Of a DNA stretch of 64,000 nt, positions 1-11,475 are shown piece after piece. The notes under the pieces were generated by a model. The model was not told the DNA's origin. It saw only the letters and a program-made list of their open reading frames with translations, and did not search any database. Source of the DNA: Lunularia cruciata (taxonomy: Eukaryota; Streptophyta; Marchantiopsida; Lunulariales; Lunulariaceae); the NCBI GenBank assembly GCA_948567375.1, contig OX419757.1, forward strand, positions 16,568,974 through 16,632,973, written 5' to 3'. Each line of letters starts with the position of its first letter. The first letter of the stretch is position 1. Position numbers and translations under genes: made by a program.

Positions 1-9
1 TAAAGACAT

Positions 10-417
10 TGTTGAAAATACATTTCAGATGGTAGTACATGTGGCATTGATATAGCATGTACCTATACTATAGGTGTTAGGGTTTTTACATAGCACCTAA
101 CACACAATTGCAGCATTTGTTAGGGCAGAGTATTTGGGTCTTAAATTTGAGAGAGTAGGTCCTCACTCCATTGAGATGCAGGTGGCATAGTCAAGAAGCT
201 TGAGCATCAGTTTGGAGAAGCAAGATCATGCAACAAAACCAAGTTTTTCATTAGCTTAGATCCTATATCTACCCTATAGGTATTCCAGTCTTCATTTCAT
301 GCAATTAGATTTTCAATAAGAGTAAATAGATACAAGTGATTTCTATACCTTTTTGTGTTCCTTGTATGTTGTAAATGCTATGCAGATTTGCTTTATGGTT
401 TACAAAAATTTTCAATA
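10..417 (+). repeat. 5' LTR of copia element 1
   Basis: It starts with TGTTGAAAATACATTTCAG and ends with ttttcaata, where the 3' copy ends ttttcaaca, so the final CA has become TA. It matches the 3' LTR along its whole length: shared blocks include the gcatgtacctatactatagg stretch near the start and tcaagaagcttgagc in the middle. Confidence 0.85.
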
Positions 418-526
418 GGTTTCCCACCGTGCCAGGAATGACAAAAGATTATTCTTGGTGTAAAATTTCTAAGAGACTAAAAGACTAGACAAGAATCTTT
501 TACATTTGAGAGTAGATTGGAACACA

Positions 527-1320
527 ATGGGAACAAGGAGCAATATGAGAGATATAACACACATTAGTCAATTCAATGGGGAGAATTTTGTGATTCAAAA
601 ATTTCAAATGATGATAGTCTTCAAATCAAAGAGACTTATAGGGTTTGTTAATGGGATAGAGACGATAAAATGAGCCATAGTCAATGGAGGTGAAGTTGAT
701 TTGCAGAGCAAAAATGATGTTATAGACTGTACATCAATGCAACCATAGAAGATAAGTATTAACAAGATTGATTAATTGTAGAATTGCAAAAAAAAAGTGA
801 AGTAGATTGATTACATCACATGGGCAATGTGTGCTTAAGAGAAAAAGCATGTTCTCTAGTAGAGATTCTTTCAATTACAAATGAAACCAAGACAAGAGAT
901 AGCAAGTTTTATTAGTTGGTTGAGGTCTTTTTTAGGAACCCTTGCTAGTCAATTGAGTAACCTTGGTGTTAACATAGAATATTCTTCAAGCATCACCAAG
1001 ATTATTTGTATTTTTCCACAAGCCACATGGGATAATGTAACTTGAGGAGTAGCAAATCATCAAGAAACTCATTGCAAGACCACTCAAGGAAGAAACCTTG
1101 AACAGATGTTAAGAGGAGAAAGAAGGGAGTTCAAAAGAAAGATTTTTTCTTGAAGAATTGAGAGGTATGAGAGGTAGCAACAATGCTGAGAGTCAAAAGA
1201 AGACCAAAAATTTTGAGCTAAAGAAGAGAACAAGCTCCAACAAATGTGGAAAGAAGGAGCATTAGGCAAGAGAATGCAAAACCTCCCAAGAAGAAAGCTA
1301 CACAATACGGCTTATATAAA
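527..1320 (+). pseudogene. copia gag remnant with broken zinc knuckle
   Basis: An ATG at 527-529 opens a frame reading MGTRSNMRDITHISQFNGE, where FNGENF is the usual start of the copia Gag core. The frame soon meets stops. Near the end, 1245-1276 reads C-G-K-K-E-H-stop-A-R-E-C, the last three ligands of a CCHC zinc knuckle with the first cysteine missing and a stop inside. Gag normally packages the element's RNA into virus-like particles; this one cannot be made. Confidence 0.65.
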
Positions 1321-1499
1321 AAGTCAAGCCAATGCTCTTATGACATAGAGTATTTCATTAATTTCTAGTTATTTCATTGCCATAAGCAATGATCATCTAG
1401 ACAATGATGTTTAGTATGCTAATGGAGGAGCTTTAAAGCACATGACCAATAGATGTGAGTGATTCCAAGATTTCAAGAAGATCAAAGAATAAACATGGC

Positions 1500-4400
1500 C
1501 CATGTATGTTATTGAAGATTGAAAGGTTTGGGTTGCTGGTCTGGGAAACATCCCAATTTCTTGCAAGCTTGGCACAAGAATAAAAGGAGTTAACAAATGA
1601 GTTCTCTATGTTTTGGAGTTGAAGTGCAACCTATTTTATTGGTCCAGTAGCATACAAAGGCATTCAAACCACCTACACCAAAGAAGACTACTGCATGGAG
1701 AAAGATGGAGTAGTGTGATGAAGAATGTCTTTGATTCAAAGCTCTACAAAATTCAGATCAAAGTTACCAAGATAGGTAGCATTTCACAAGCAAACTCTAT
1801 TTTTGCAAGTGATGGGAAGAGTCAGAAGCTAGAAAAGAAAAGAAAAGAAAATCAAAAGTTAGATATTCTACTTTGGCACTAAAGACTTGGTCATCTCAAT
1901 CTTACCTACATTAGGAAGATGGAGAGAGAAGGACTAATAAAAGGTCTCTGTTTGAAACCACAAGAGCTAATAGCCAAAAGTCTTTCTACTATGATGGATG
2001 AGCTTTAAGGAATTAATATAGCTTACCCCTAGCAAAATCCAGCAATAGTAGAGGCAAGAACAAGGTTGGAGAGTTCTTTCACATTGATACTTGTGGTCCT
2101 ATGATTGTGAGCTCAATAAGAGGATCAAGGTATTATCTCCTTTTTAAGGATGATACTAGTGGTTTTAAGATATGTATTTTTCTTGAAAGGGAAGTCAAAA
2201 ACTCTCTCTTGCTTCAAACAACTCCACATATAAGTAGAAACTCAATGTGGAGTGAAAATCAAGAAACTATGATCTGATAGAGGGGGTGAATGCATTGGAA
2301 AAGAATTTGTTGCTTTTGCATAGAATGTTGGGTTAGTTCATGAACTTATAGTGCCTTACACTCTTGAGCAAAGGGTATCTTAGAGAGAGATTACAGAATA
2401 GTGTTTGAAGTAGCAAGAAGGATATAACAAGCTGCCTAAAAGTTGTGAGGAAAAGTAGTGAAAGCTCCTAACATGTTTGGAATAGGGTTTTCATTAGAGT
2501 TTTAGAGAAAAATCCTTATGAGCTCTATCATGGAACAAAACCAATAGTTGCACATTTGAGAACTTTTTGTTGCTTGGTCTTTGTGAATACACCAAAGGGT
2601 CAGAGAAAGAAGTTTGATCCAAAGGGACAAGAGATGTCTTTTGTTGGATATATTTCAGAACCCAAAGCCTTTAGATTGCGGTATAAGAAGAATAACAATA
2701 TATGTGAAAGTAAGGATGTCATGTTTAGAGAGGAGCAGCCTGATCATTGATCGTTAAAAATGTTGAACTTAGACACATATTGTCTTCAAGAGAGCCATAA
2801 AGAGCAAGCCAATGCTAGAATGTGCATTGATAAGATGGAAGTTGATGGAGAGTTTCCACAAGCTTCTAAGTGGTCTACAAAGCAAGCTTCAAAAGAATAG
2901 CATCCGTCCACTTCAAGAAGAAAGTGAGGGCAATCAGAAACCTGATTCGCAAATGAGTTCTACTTCAACCACTCAAGATAGAGAAGATTGTAGATGTAGG
3001 AGAATGAGAAGACCACCATAAAGGCTTGGTGAGTGGTACTATGATAAGACATCTTATGCCAACATTTTGTAACTAAGATTGAAAGAGAAGATGTAGACTC
3101 CAATCCTATTTATTTTCAAGATGCAATGCAATCACTGGAGTCGGTGAAGGCCATCAATGAGGAATTAAAGTCAATTGGAGTAGAACAAGACTTGGAAGCT
3201 AACAACATTGCATGCAGGGGGAAAAGCAATCAAATGTAAGTGGTTTTATAGAACCAGGCTTGATGTTAAGGGCCAAGCTTGATGTTAAGGGCAACATCTC
3301 AAGGCATGAGGCTAGACTTGTAGCCAAGAGATATTCATAACTTGAAAATATTGACTATGAGGAGACATTCGCTCCAATAGTTAAGTTTGATTCCATCAGA
3401 TATGTTCTTTCACTAGCTATAGCGGAAGACATGGAGATAGCATATTTGACATCAAGACAACTTTTCTTAATGGAGATTTGCATGAGGAAATTTACATGGA
3501 GAAATCACAAGGATAAATAGAAGCTGGAAACTAGAAGGTGTTTGTAGATTGTTGAAGAGTCCTTATTGATTAAAGCAAGCCTCAAGGAACTAGAACCGGA
3601 AGTTTGATGACTTCTTAGTGAGAGTATGGTTTGCAAGCATTACTTTCTGATCCTTTTGTATATTATGGATATGGGGTAATCCTCACTATCTTTGTAAATG
3701 ATGGGCTGATTTGTGGGAAAGAAAAATCCCACATTGCTATCATGTTAGATCCCCTTTGTAGAGAGTTTGAAGTTACACATGAAGAAGTAGAATGCTCTGT
3801 AGGACTTCAGATTTTTGGTGATAGAAAAAAATTCAGAATACTATTGACTGCAGAAAGATATGTAAAGTCAATTATAAATTGGTTTAATCTTGGAGATGCA
3901 CATCCAATTGCTAGTCCTGCATATCCAAGTGCTAGATTACAAGCTGAAGAAAGTGAACAGATTAGAGCACCCTACCAAGAAGTAGTAGGATATCTAATTG
4001 TATGCTATGATATGTACAAGACCTGACATAGCTTATGTTGTTAGCATAGTAGCAAAGTATAGTTCCTTCTTGTCAACACTAGGAAGTAATGAACAGAATC
4101 TTCAAGTACCTCAAAGGTACTTTGGATTATGGATTAGAATTTAGTGGAGGTTCTGATGCCGCTAATGCACTAGCTAGGTAATGTGATGTTGATTTTGTGG
4201 GTGATTTAGAGAATAGAAAATCACACATTGGTTTCATATTCATGATGAATGGTGTACCACTAGCTTGGAGCAACCAACAAAAGAATGCATGGTCACTACT
4301 ATCACAGAGGCAGAGTACATAGCAGCATGTTTTGTTGCCAAACAAGCAATATGGTTTTGCAGGTCACTCAAGGAACTACAATTTGTACAAGATGGTCCAC

Positions 4401-4540
4401 CTCAGCTGTACAACAACAATCAAAGTGCTAAAGTGCAATGTGAGAACCAAGCACATAGAGATATAATATCATTATATGAGAGAGCAGCAAGAGAAACAAG
4501 AAATCTATTTCAATTAGGTCAACACCAAAAATCAGATTAA
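1500..4540 (+). pseudogene. copia pol remnant (integrase, RT, RNase H)
   Basis: Pieces in shifting frames match the copia Pol order. Around 1840-1960 the GAG-pre-integrase motif reads LLWH-stop-RLGHLNL. Around 2080-2330 the integrase core shows FHIDTCGPM. The ORF 2556-2750 carries the segment after the integrase, with SFVGYISEPKAFRLR. The ORF 3631-4026 is the end of the reverse transcriptase palm and the thumb; its catalytic box reads FVNDG where active copia elements have YVDD, so a catalytic aspartate is lost. The ORF 4265-4540 holds the RNase H motif TEAEYIAA. The gene is thoroughly broken. Confidence 0.8.
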
Positions 4541-4629
4541 ATGTATTTTTATGAAAGCCTTACTAGGAGATAAGTTTCATCGGTTTAAAAATTTGATTGG
4601 AGTACTACCATTTCTTCAATGAGTGGGAC

Positions 4630-5038
4630 TGCTGAAAATACATTTCAGATGTAGTACATGTGGCATCAATATAGCATGTACCTATACTATAGGTGTTAGG
4701 TACATAGCATCTATAGTACCTAGCACCCAATGGCAACATTAGTTAGGGTTAGAATATTTAGGTCTTACCTTTGAGATAGCAGGTTCCTCATTCCATCATT
4801 ATGCAGGCAGCATAGTCAAGAAGCTTGAGCAGCAGGAGGTGTGAGCAACAGTCTGGAGAAGCAAGGTCAAGCAACAAGAGCAAGTTTTTCATTAGCTTAG
4901 AACCTGCATACTAGCTTCCATTCATCACTTCATGTAACTAGATTTGCAATAAGAGGAAATTGGTAAAAGTGTTTATAGATCTTTTCGTGTTCCTTGTATG
5001 TTGCAGATTTGCTACAATATTTACTACACTTTTCAACA
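4630..5038 (+). repeat. 3' LTR of copia element 1
   Basis: It starts TGCTGAAAATACATTTCAG and ends cttttcaaca with the canonical CA. It is the partner of the LTR at 10-417. Just upstream the weak purine tract gagtggga may be the old polypurine tract. Confidence 0.85.
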
Positions 5039-7183
5039 GATATGGATTCTCCTTTGACCAACAATCCTATCCTTGAGAATGCCGATTAACCAACTTTAAG
5101 GAATATTCATTGCTAGGAATATTTGGAGGTAATAGCCATTTTTATAGCTCCCTTTGCAAAAAGGGAAAAAGAAAATCAATATGAAATTAAACATAAGAGT
5201 CCGGGTACGCTATCGGTCATCGAGGAATACTTAGGCTATTTGCGCGGAAATCGTCAAGCCATTTCTATAACGAAGTGCCGAAGGTCTTCGGCCCTTCGTT
5301 CGGCCCCGGTTCTAAGCGCAAATGTGAAATGGCCCATGACACAACATTGATATTTTGCCAATCTGGGGCCTCCAAGATAGTTTTACATTGTCGTAGCCAT
5401 TTATTGGTAGGATACGTTAGGATCCAACTAACTAACCGCGGTCGGACCCCAAGCCTTCTTCTTGTCTGGGTTCAGTCTCCGGGCGTGAACCATGTCTCTC
5501 GAAATTGATGAATCAGTACATAACCTCTAAGATGGTTTCACACATCGAGGTCCAAATGGGTGTTTTCACATCTTAGCGTAATGCACTCCTCTTAAAATTT
5601 TAATTTCTTTTCAAATAATTTTATTTCATTTTGTTTTATTTTATTTTATTTGGGGAGCCGAATGCGGGGAAATCTTACACGTAAAGTTCGGAGGGAAGCG
5701 CCCGAGCATAAAAAATATATTTTTTCCCCTTGCGCACCCTTCCCCCTCTGGTCGTCGCACGCAGTGCCCCTCCCTATGGTCCGAAGGTGCGTAAGCACTT
5801 TCAGACAGAAGACTTCGTTATGAAAGAATCGCCGAAGGCCGGAAATGTCTGGAGAATTCCCGCGCACGAAGACGAGAAGGAGAGGGCCGAGTGCCTGAAG
5901 GCCAGTCACACGTTGCGTGCGCGAGATCAGATATACCAAACATCATAGTGGAGGCCATCACATGATCATCTGCATTTCTGCGTTTCTTTTCAAGATTTCA
6001 GCTCACGTTCCAGCATCATTCGTTTTCCCGACCGTCGTCTACTCGAGACGGTAAGTCAAATCGCATAAGGCAAGATTTAGAGTATTATAATAGTTGTCTT
6101 ACATTTGCACTTCAGGCATGATACAGTCGGTGAATGTGACCAGAGTTATTCTTCGAATGTTCTTACTCACCACAGTACAGTATCACCGTGGTGAATTGGC
6201 ATTGCCAAGCATCGCCGATAGTCTAGTGGTGAATAGTCTTGTTCTTTCATTCTGGTCCTCGTTGTCATTCTTGCTACAGCAAAATGCATAAGGGTTGGAG
6301 GCATAGCTCACCACGGAGTGAGGAGGGTGTTGTAGGTAAACAAACCTCCTCCATGGTCCGAGTAAAACTGGACAGATTTGATATGATTACAATGCGTAAC
6401 AGGAGCCTAGCCTCAGACACAGCACTGTTGGGACAAGAATCTAGATCCAGATGGATTCTGATTTTCTTGCAATATTTCTGAAAATTACATACGATCAGAA
6501 GACAGTTCCGCAGGTATCCAAAATAAAATCTAGACTCCTCGGGAAATAACGCTAATATTAGACTATCCTTCGTGGATGTATGATGGTATGAAGGACTCTA
6601 TTTATTTCTGGATGCAGCAATTTTACCAATGGTCATGATGAACATGTAGCTTATAAATATAAAATGAGTGCTTCAGGACGGGTACACGGGACCTTTGTTG
6701 ATTACAATGTCCGATTAATATTTGGATGTCCACAGAATTTGAATGCTTTAAAGTTTTCGGGACAAGACTTTGAAGGTCTGTGGCTTTGTGATGAATTGGT
6801 TTAACTTTGTGGATTATGAGTTTTTCTGGGGGATTTGATTGGGTAGATTTTCCTGTTCTGCATTCACTTCAGTTCACGTATGTATGTACAGTGAACAAGC
6901 TATGAATCCGATTGGCTTTCTAGTTCTAGATTTTGCCGTAAACTGATATCCAAAATGTGCATTTCCAACTCGTTTGCGAAGATCTAGACCCAGCACTGAT
7001 CAGACTGGCAACCAGGCATTGGACTGGTTGTACGTTAAGCTGCTCTCAGTGTGGTCTACGCATTACAGTGAGCTGTGATTTGTGCCCGCAATTTTACTGA
7101 AGTAGAATATACAATCAACGATGAGCATCAATATCAAAAGCTTCAACATTGAGCTGAACAGTCACGAACAAAATATTACAGTA
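5039..7183. other. Low-copy region with GC-richer patch, no gene identified
   Basis: This stretch lacks recognisable retrotransposon coding sequence. The part 5200-6060 has more G+C and CG dinucleotides than its surroundings, as in the 5' region of a plant gene. A donor-like acggtaagtc lies at 6048-6057 after a CT-rich leader-like run. Short ORFs at 5730-5948 (plus) and 5646-5939 (minus) overlap each other and resemble nothing I know. A 16-bp near-palindrome, gccgaag-gt-cttcggc, lies at 5277-5292. A gene start or a decayed gene is possible, but I cannot support one. Confidence 0.4.
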
Positions 7184-7380
7184 CTCGGAAAACTAACCAG
7201 GATCACCATACCTCGAATGACATACAAAGGAGTTCCGAAACACATCAAGATTTCCACACACTGGAGTCTACATACGAAGGAAGCAATTCCGAGATTGGCC
7301 AAGATTGCCATACTCGGAGGCCGCACACCAACAAGCGGTTCCGAAATTAACCAAAAGGAGGTCTAAGTTAACCAGGATCT
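7184..7380 (+). repeat. Degenerate 50-54 bp tandem repeat, about 3.5 units
   Basis: Related units begin at 7184, 7234, 7288 and 7340, each opening with a ctcgga or tccga(a/g)a block followed about 12 bases later by a caagat/caggat-like block. The unit spacings are 50, 54 and 52 bp. A 81-residue ORF (7121-7366) reads across them and is probably a by-product of the repeat. Confidence 0.45.
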
Positions 7381-8598
7381 ATAAGATGAAGGGTGATCAG
7401 GCGCTAAAAGAATGCTTAGGGCCTCTGCCCATTCATCCTGTCATTTGAACATTCTTACAAGTATAAATCTCCAGGGACCATTTAAGAGGAGGGATATTTT
7501 TTAATCATAGACTTCTAGACAATGTATTCTACTTGATAGGGTTTTACCAAATTGGGTTTTCTAAATATTGCTTGTAATTTAAAAATCGTTTTCTATTTTA
7601 ATTAATATCCTGCACATATTACAAAAAGATTCTCATTTTGCTGATGTGGTATCATCTAGATAATGTGTATTAAGTAATAATTCCAAGACATTAGGAGATT
7701 TCATTTCAAGATTGATCTTAAAATTTTAGATCAATATCTTTTTTTTAAATTAATCTCTAAAACTAGTAAGTGTGCACAATATCCTTTATTACGAATCTGG
7801 GTAACAATTTACGATCAGATAAATAAAAAAATAGTGGCCAAAAACACTTACCCGCTTTAACAACTCTCTTCCCTGAAATTTTGCTCCTTTACGCGATCAT
7901 CTCACGATTATCTGAAAAAGAGATCGTGATCTCACGTCTTCGTCTATACCGCCTTAGGGATGCGTTGCGTGCCTTGCGTTCTCCTACCTCAAGGATACAA
8001 AACATGTTTCTATCGTACATTCCTAAATAGTTACAATAGAAACGTCCAAAATTGTCTGAATGGTGCAGCGCAATTCCTTAGGGTGCATTCGAGGACAGCT
8101 CCTCTCGACAATCTCATCGTGCATTCAACATATCGTAGGATGGCGGGTTTTACTTATCGATTCTATGGAATTTTTATTTTTAAGCAGAGAGAGAGGAGGT
8201 CTACCCTAGAGGTATTTAATAGTACTTGGTGAAAGAAATTGTCTCTAATAAAATCCACAATATAATTTACGACAAGTTTCATTTTTGGATTCCAAGTAGA
8301 ATCAAGTGGAGTGTTATGAGAAGGATTAATAATGAGGGCAAACGTCAAAAATATCTCGACAAATAATGATACTACAAACCTAACCCAATCAAATTCACTA
8401 TTTATAATAGTAGTCTTGGATTTTGTCAAACCTTAATACTGGTTCTGAATGCTTTGTCGGAAAAGCAGAAGCCGTGCCCGTTCTCCCGGATTCACCGGTG
8501 AGGTGGTTGGTCTACAGGGTTCCACATGCTTGGTCGAGAAAGTGCCCCTCCTCTCGGTTCCACAGGTGAGGTGAAGTGGTCGGTCTACAGTAAGGACC
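7381..8598. other. AT-rich low-copy region, no gene identified
   Basis: I see no coding match here. From about 8480 to 8590 a short GC-richer stretch has two related blocks that each end in ggtctacag (8509 and 8582 regions). ORFs at 7960-8232 and 8163-8429 have no recognisable motifs. Confidence 0.35.
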
Positions 8599-8747
8599 GG
8601 TCTAGTTCCATTGGCTGGTCGGTGAGCTGTGATCAATGAGGAGGAGCTGTGTTCAGGCAATCATTGTGCCAATTGCATTGGTCTAGTTCCATTGGCTGAT
8701 CAGTGAGCTGTGATCATTGAGGAGGAGCTGTGATCAGGCAATCATTG
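8599..8747 (+). repeat. 81-bp spaced direct duplication
   Basis: A 68-bp unit at 8599-8666 recurs at 8680-8747 with five or so differences. Both start ggtctagttccattggctg and end caggcaatcattg, and both contain the doubled word gagctgtg. A spacer of 13 bp separates them. Confidence 0.85.
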
Positions 8748-8827
8748 GTTCATAATGCTAAATTTCTTGTGGAGAAAATGTGGTAGTTGCTGAAACTTCG
8801 GGGAAGGAAGGACGTTGTAAAACAAAC

Positions 8828-9022
8828 CTGGAAATATTCCATGACCAATTGAGTTGGATACTGGCACGGCAGAAGTGAAGGATTCTGATCATCCTTGATG
8901 ATGTTCGCAATTCCATTGCAAACATCATCAAGCAAACTTCCGCATGATGACAAACTTCTCCCTGATGACAGCAGTGCAAAAGTGAATACCTCACGCTCAT
9001 AACTAACATAAAGATTCTTCAT
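8828..9022 (-). other. Exon-like ORF, product unknown
   Basis: On the minus strand a 65-codon open frame is flanked by a splice-acceptor-like aattcag before codon 1 and a donor-like cag|gtttgt after codon 65, in phase 0 at both ends. The encoded segment runs from MKNLYVSYEREVF to PTQLVMEYFQ, and its codon use and composition look protein-like. I do not recognise the family. A second minus-strand frame at 9525-9670 (ending LLLP-stop) may be another fragment of a decayed gene, but its stop lies upstream of this exon in transcript order, so the two do not form one simple gene. It could be chance. Confidence 0.3.
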
Positions 9023-9396
9023 CTGAATTCTATGCTAAGTGATATCTCTTTGGAACAAAATTAGTTTTCAATATCAATTTCAATTTCAAATCCAAATTCC
9101 TGAGGTTCAGATAGTGGCTTCTAAAAGAGAAGTGCGACACAATGGCTTTATAGAACCACCCAAAAGTCCCAAACCTAGATCTAGTCAATTTTACTAGTAG
9201 GGTCACATTTTACCTGAGCTGACATTATATTTAACGCCCAATTTCATGATTAGAAGATTAGAGGATGCTTGGAGCAAATAAGATGCGCCTATTGCCATTG
9301 GGATCAGATTCATGCATTGTTTGTGAACAATTGTGGTAAATGAGCTTTGTTGGCTCCACTGGCTTTTGTGATTATCAAAAACAAGAAAGACAAAAG

Positions 9397-9460
9397 TCAC
9401 TTGAAAGGTTCATGCAACTTCTCATTAATCACTTGAAAAGTTCATGCAACTTCTCATTAA
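9397..9460 (+). repeat. 32-bp tandem duplication
   Basis: The 32-mer starting tcacttgaaaggttcatgc (9397-9428) is followed at once by a copy (9429-9460) with a single difference (g to a). Confidence 0.9.
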
Positions 9461-10730
9461 TCAATCTCATTATCAGTTCCAATCTCTCCAATGCACTCCT
9501 CCTTACAATATTGATGTGATCAGTTTATGGTAAGAGTAGTGAAGACGACTGATATCCATATCTTGACTGTTGTGAAGTCAAGGCTGATGTATTTTGGGCA
9601 CTAGGTTCATTTACAAGCTCAACCATCTCCATGGTTGCGCTTGTAAGTGTATCAACACTTGATGGTTCATCTGATTATGTGCAACTTCTATGGACATAGC
9701 TTCCGAAATATCACTATCCTCAATATGCAAAGAGCATGGCCTCCATTCTCCCGACCCGCATTGCAAAGCAACATTCAAAAGCAACATTAAGGTTTGGCAA
9801 AACCCAAGGTTACCTTTATAAAAGGTGAATTGATTCAGGCAGATTTGTAATATCAGTACTTGTACTTTGACATTTTCCTCAAAAATAAATGTTTTCATTG
9901 TGTCAGGGTATGGAGGAGTCACAAGACATCACATGTCAAAGAAAAAAAAAAAAAAAAAGTAATTTGCACTACAAACACTCACTTCCAAAGTTTGAAGAAT
10001 TTTGCTACTTCCTTACCTCCTTCATCAATGTTATTAATTTTCCTATAATCTACTCCAAATTTCCAACCATATTTTTCTCTCTCACAACCAAATTTGAATG
10101 CTATGGTTTCCTAAATCAACTACCAAATGCTAGGCTTGGTGAGTAGATTTTGGGGTGGACAAGATCTCCCAACATGATAATGCATCTACCAACACCATTA
10201 TGCTAGGTACATTAGGGCATTTCAATTTGGAAATTTATAGATTCTCCACATAGCCCTAAGGATTCTATAAACATATTTACAAGTATTCATAAAAAATGGT
10301 GGTGCAAAAGTTAAACGGCCATAAAATATTTTTTAGGTACCCATAGAGTTTAGGAAATGTTTCAACAATCCCTCCAAGGAATGGGTGTGCAAGGGGTTAC
10401 AGGTCGGATTAGCTAACAATAATAATGAGTAATAATTTTACATGTACCAAATAATAATGTGCCATGTGTTGCAATGACCAAAGGAGTGAGTTGGTGAGAA
10501 GACATTGATATTTGAATATTTACATGTGCTTGCTTGATATAGAAGGAACTTTAATTGATATGAAGACAAAGGGAACTCTAATTGATATGCAACGGAGATG
10601 TTTTGGTGGTTAGTAGATATGTGTTCAAAAACTAATTTGAATTGAGTTCTTTCTCCTCTCACCAAATTGAAGATTTTCTTACTAAATTGAAGATGTGCAC
10701 AAAGGGTGACTAGAGCACAAAGTTGATAAG
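9461..10730. other. Gene-free AT-rich stretch
   Basis: I see no coding match. A run of about 16 A residues lies at 9943-9958. ORFs at 9611-9922 (minus) and 9889-10146 (plus) show no motif. Confidence 0.4.
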
Positions 10731-11475
10731 TGTAATACTCCGAGGACAAGAGAAGAGAGAAAACATAGATTGCACACTCAAACATTTGATGCCCCAAGGG
10801 AGCACCTTCTCTTTATTATAAAGACAGAGAGGATCTCCTCCAAGGAAGCTCCACCATAAGGTTAGGGACACAGATAGGTGACATGTCAGCAAGCTCCACC
10901 CTTGGATTACTTACTTGGATGGGTGAAATGTCTGGTCTAGGTCCTATCTGGTTGGTCAAACAAGCTTTGACCAGAAGGAATCTTTTAGGGAATCTTCCTA
11001 TAGGAATCAGAATCACGTGAGTAAGGTACCGTTGGAAAGCTCTTGATGAGACAAAGCAGGGGGGGAGGGAAGGCCAGCCTTTCCTCTGGTAAGGGAGGGG
11101 TTGAACATTTGCACATTTTCAAGGCCTAATTCATCCGTTTAGGCCTCCAAAATTACCTTCAAAGATTTCAAGCATATTTCGATTCCTACTCTATTAGTAG
11201 AAGTCCCCTTTTGGTGATACCTCTTTCTGATCTGTTTATTCCATCATGTGTAATATCCTTCCAGATGTTACCAAACTAATTCTCACCTTTAAATCATATG
11301 TCTAGCTATTGGTTCTAAGGTTCTCAAGTCTATTTTGGTTTCTGCCCTATTAGTAGAAGTACTCTTTTGGTGATACTTCTATCTTATCTATTTTGAACAT
11401 CATGTATAACATCATTCTAGATGTTACCAAACCAAATTTCACATCTAGATCATATGGCTAGCTCTTAGTATTACA
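10731..11475 (+). mobile_element. Solo LTR, family S, copy 1
   Basis: It begins TGTAATACTCCGAGGACAAG and ends ctcttAGTATTACA, a 9-bp inverted terminal repeat (TGTAATACT). The five bases on each side are identical, ataag (10726-10730 and 11476-11480), so the boundaries are certain. A TATA-like ctttattataaag lies at 10811-10823. There is no coding sequence inside and no partner LTR next to it, so it is a solo LTR left by recombination. It recurs at 31183-31938 (inverted) and 38371-39123. The superfamily of the parent element cannot be told from the LTR. Confidence 0.93.
11184..11475 (+). repeat. Internal 156-bp duplication in the family S LTR
   Basis: Within the solo LTR, a block starting at the ctattagtagaagt of 11191 recurs from 11347. 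Both copies carry ttttggtgatac, agatgttaccaaac and atcatatg(t/g)ctagct in the same order, and the second copy runs to the LTR end. The same two-block structure is present in the other two copies, so the duplication predates their spread. Confidence 0.8.

Larger units (their letters stand above)
10..5038 (+). mobile_element. Ty1/copia retrotransposon 1, nearly full length, decayed
   Basis: The element is bounded by two related LTRs (10-417 and 4630-5038), and the order of the internal remains is gag, integrase, reverse transcriptase, RNase H, which is the copia order. The flanking five bases are gacat (5-9) and gatat (5039-5043), a target-site duplication with one mismatch. The body is broken by many stops and frameshifts, so it can make no protein. 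The two LTRs differ by substitutions and small indels, which points to an old insertion. I see no clear tRNA-iMet primer site after the 5' LTR, where the sequence reads ggtttcccaccgtgcc. Confidence 0.88.

Noticed and set aside
6218..6305. tRNA gene or tRNA-derived SINE (tagtctagtgg matches an A box, gggttggagg resembles a B box)
   Set aside because: The two boxes are about 70 bp apart, too far for a tRNA, the B box lacks the TTCGA core, and no acceptor stem can be formed.
7121..7366. 81-residue plus-strand protein
   Set aside because: It reads across a degenerate 50-54 bp tandem repeat and has no motif.
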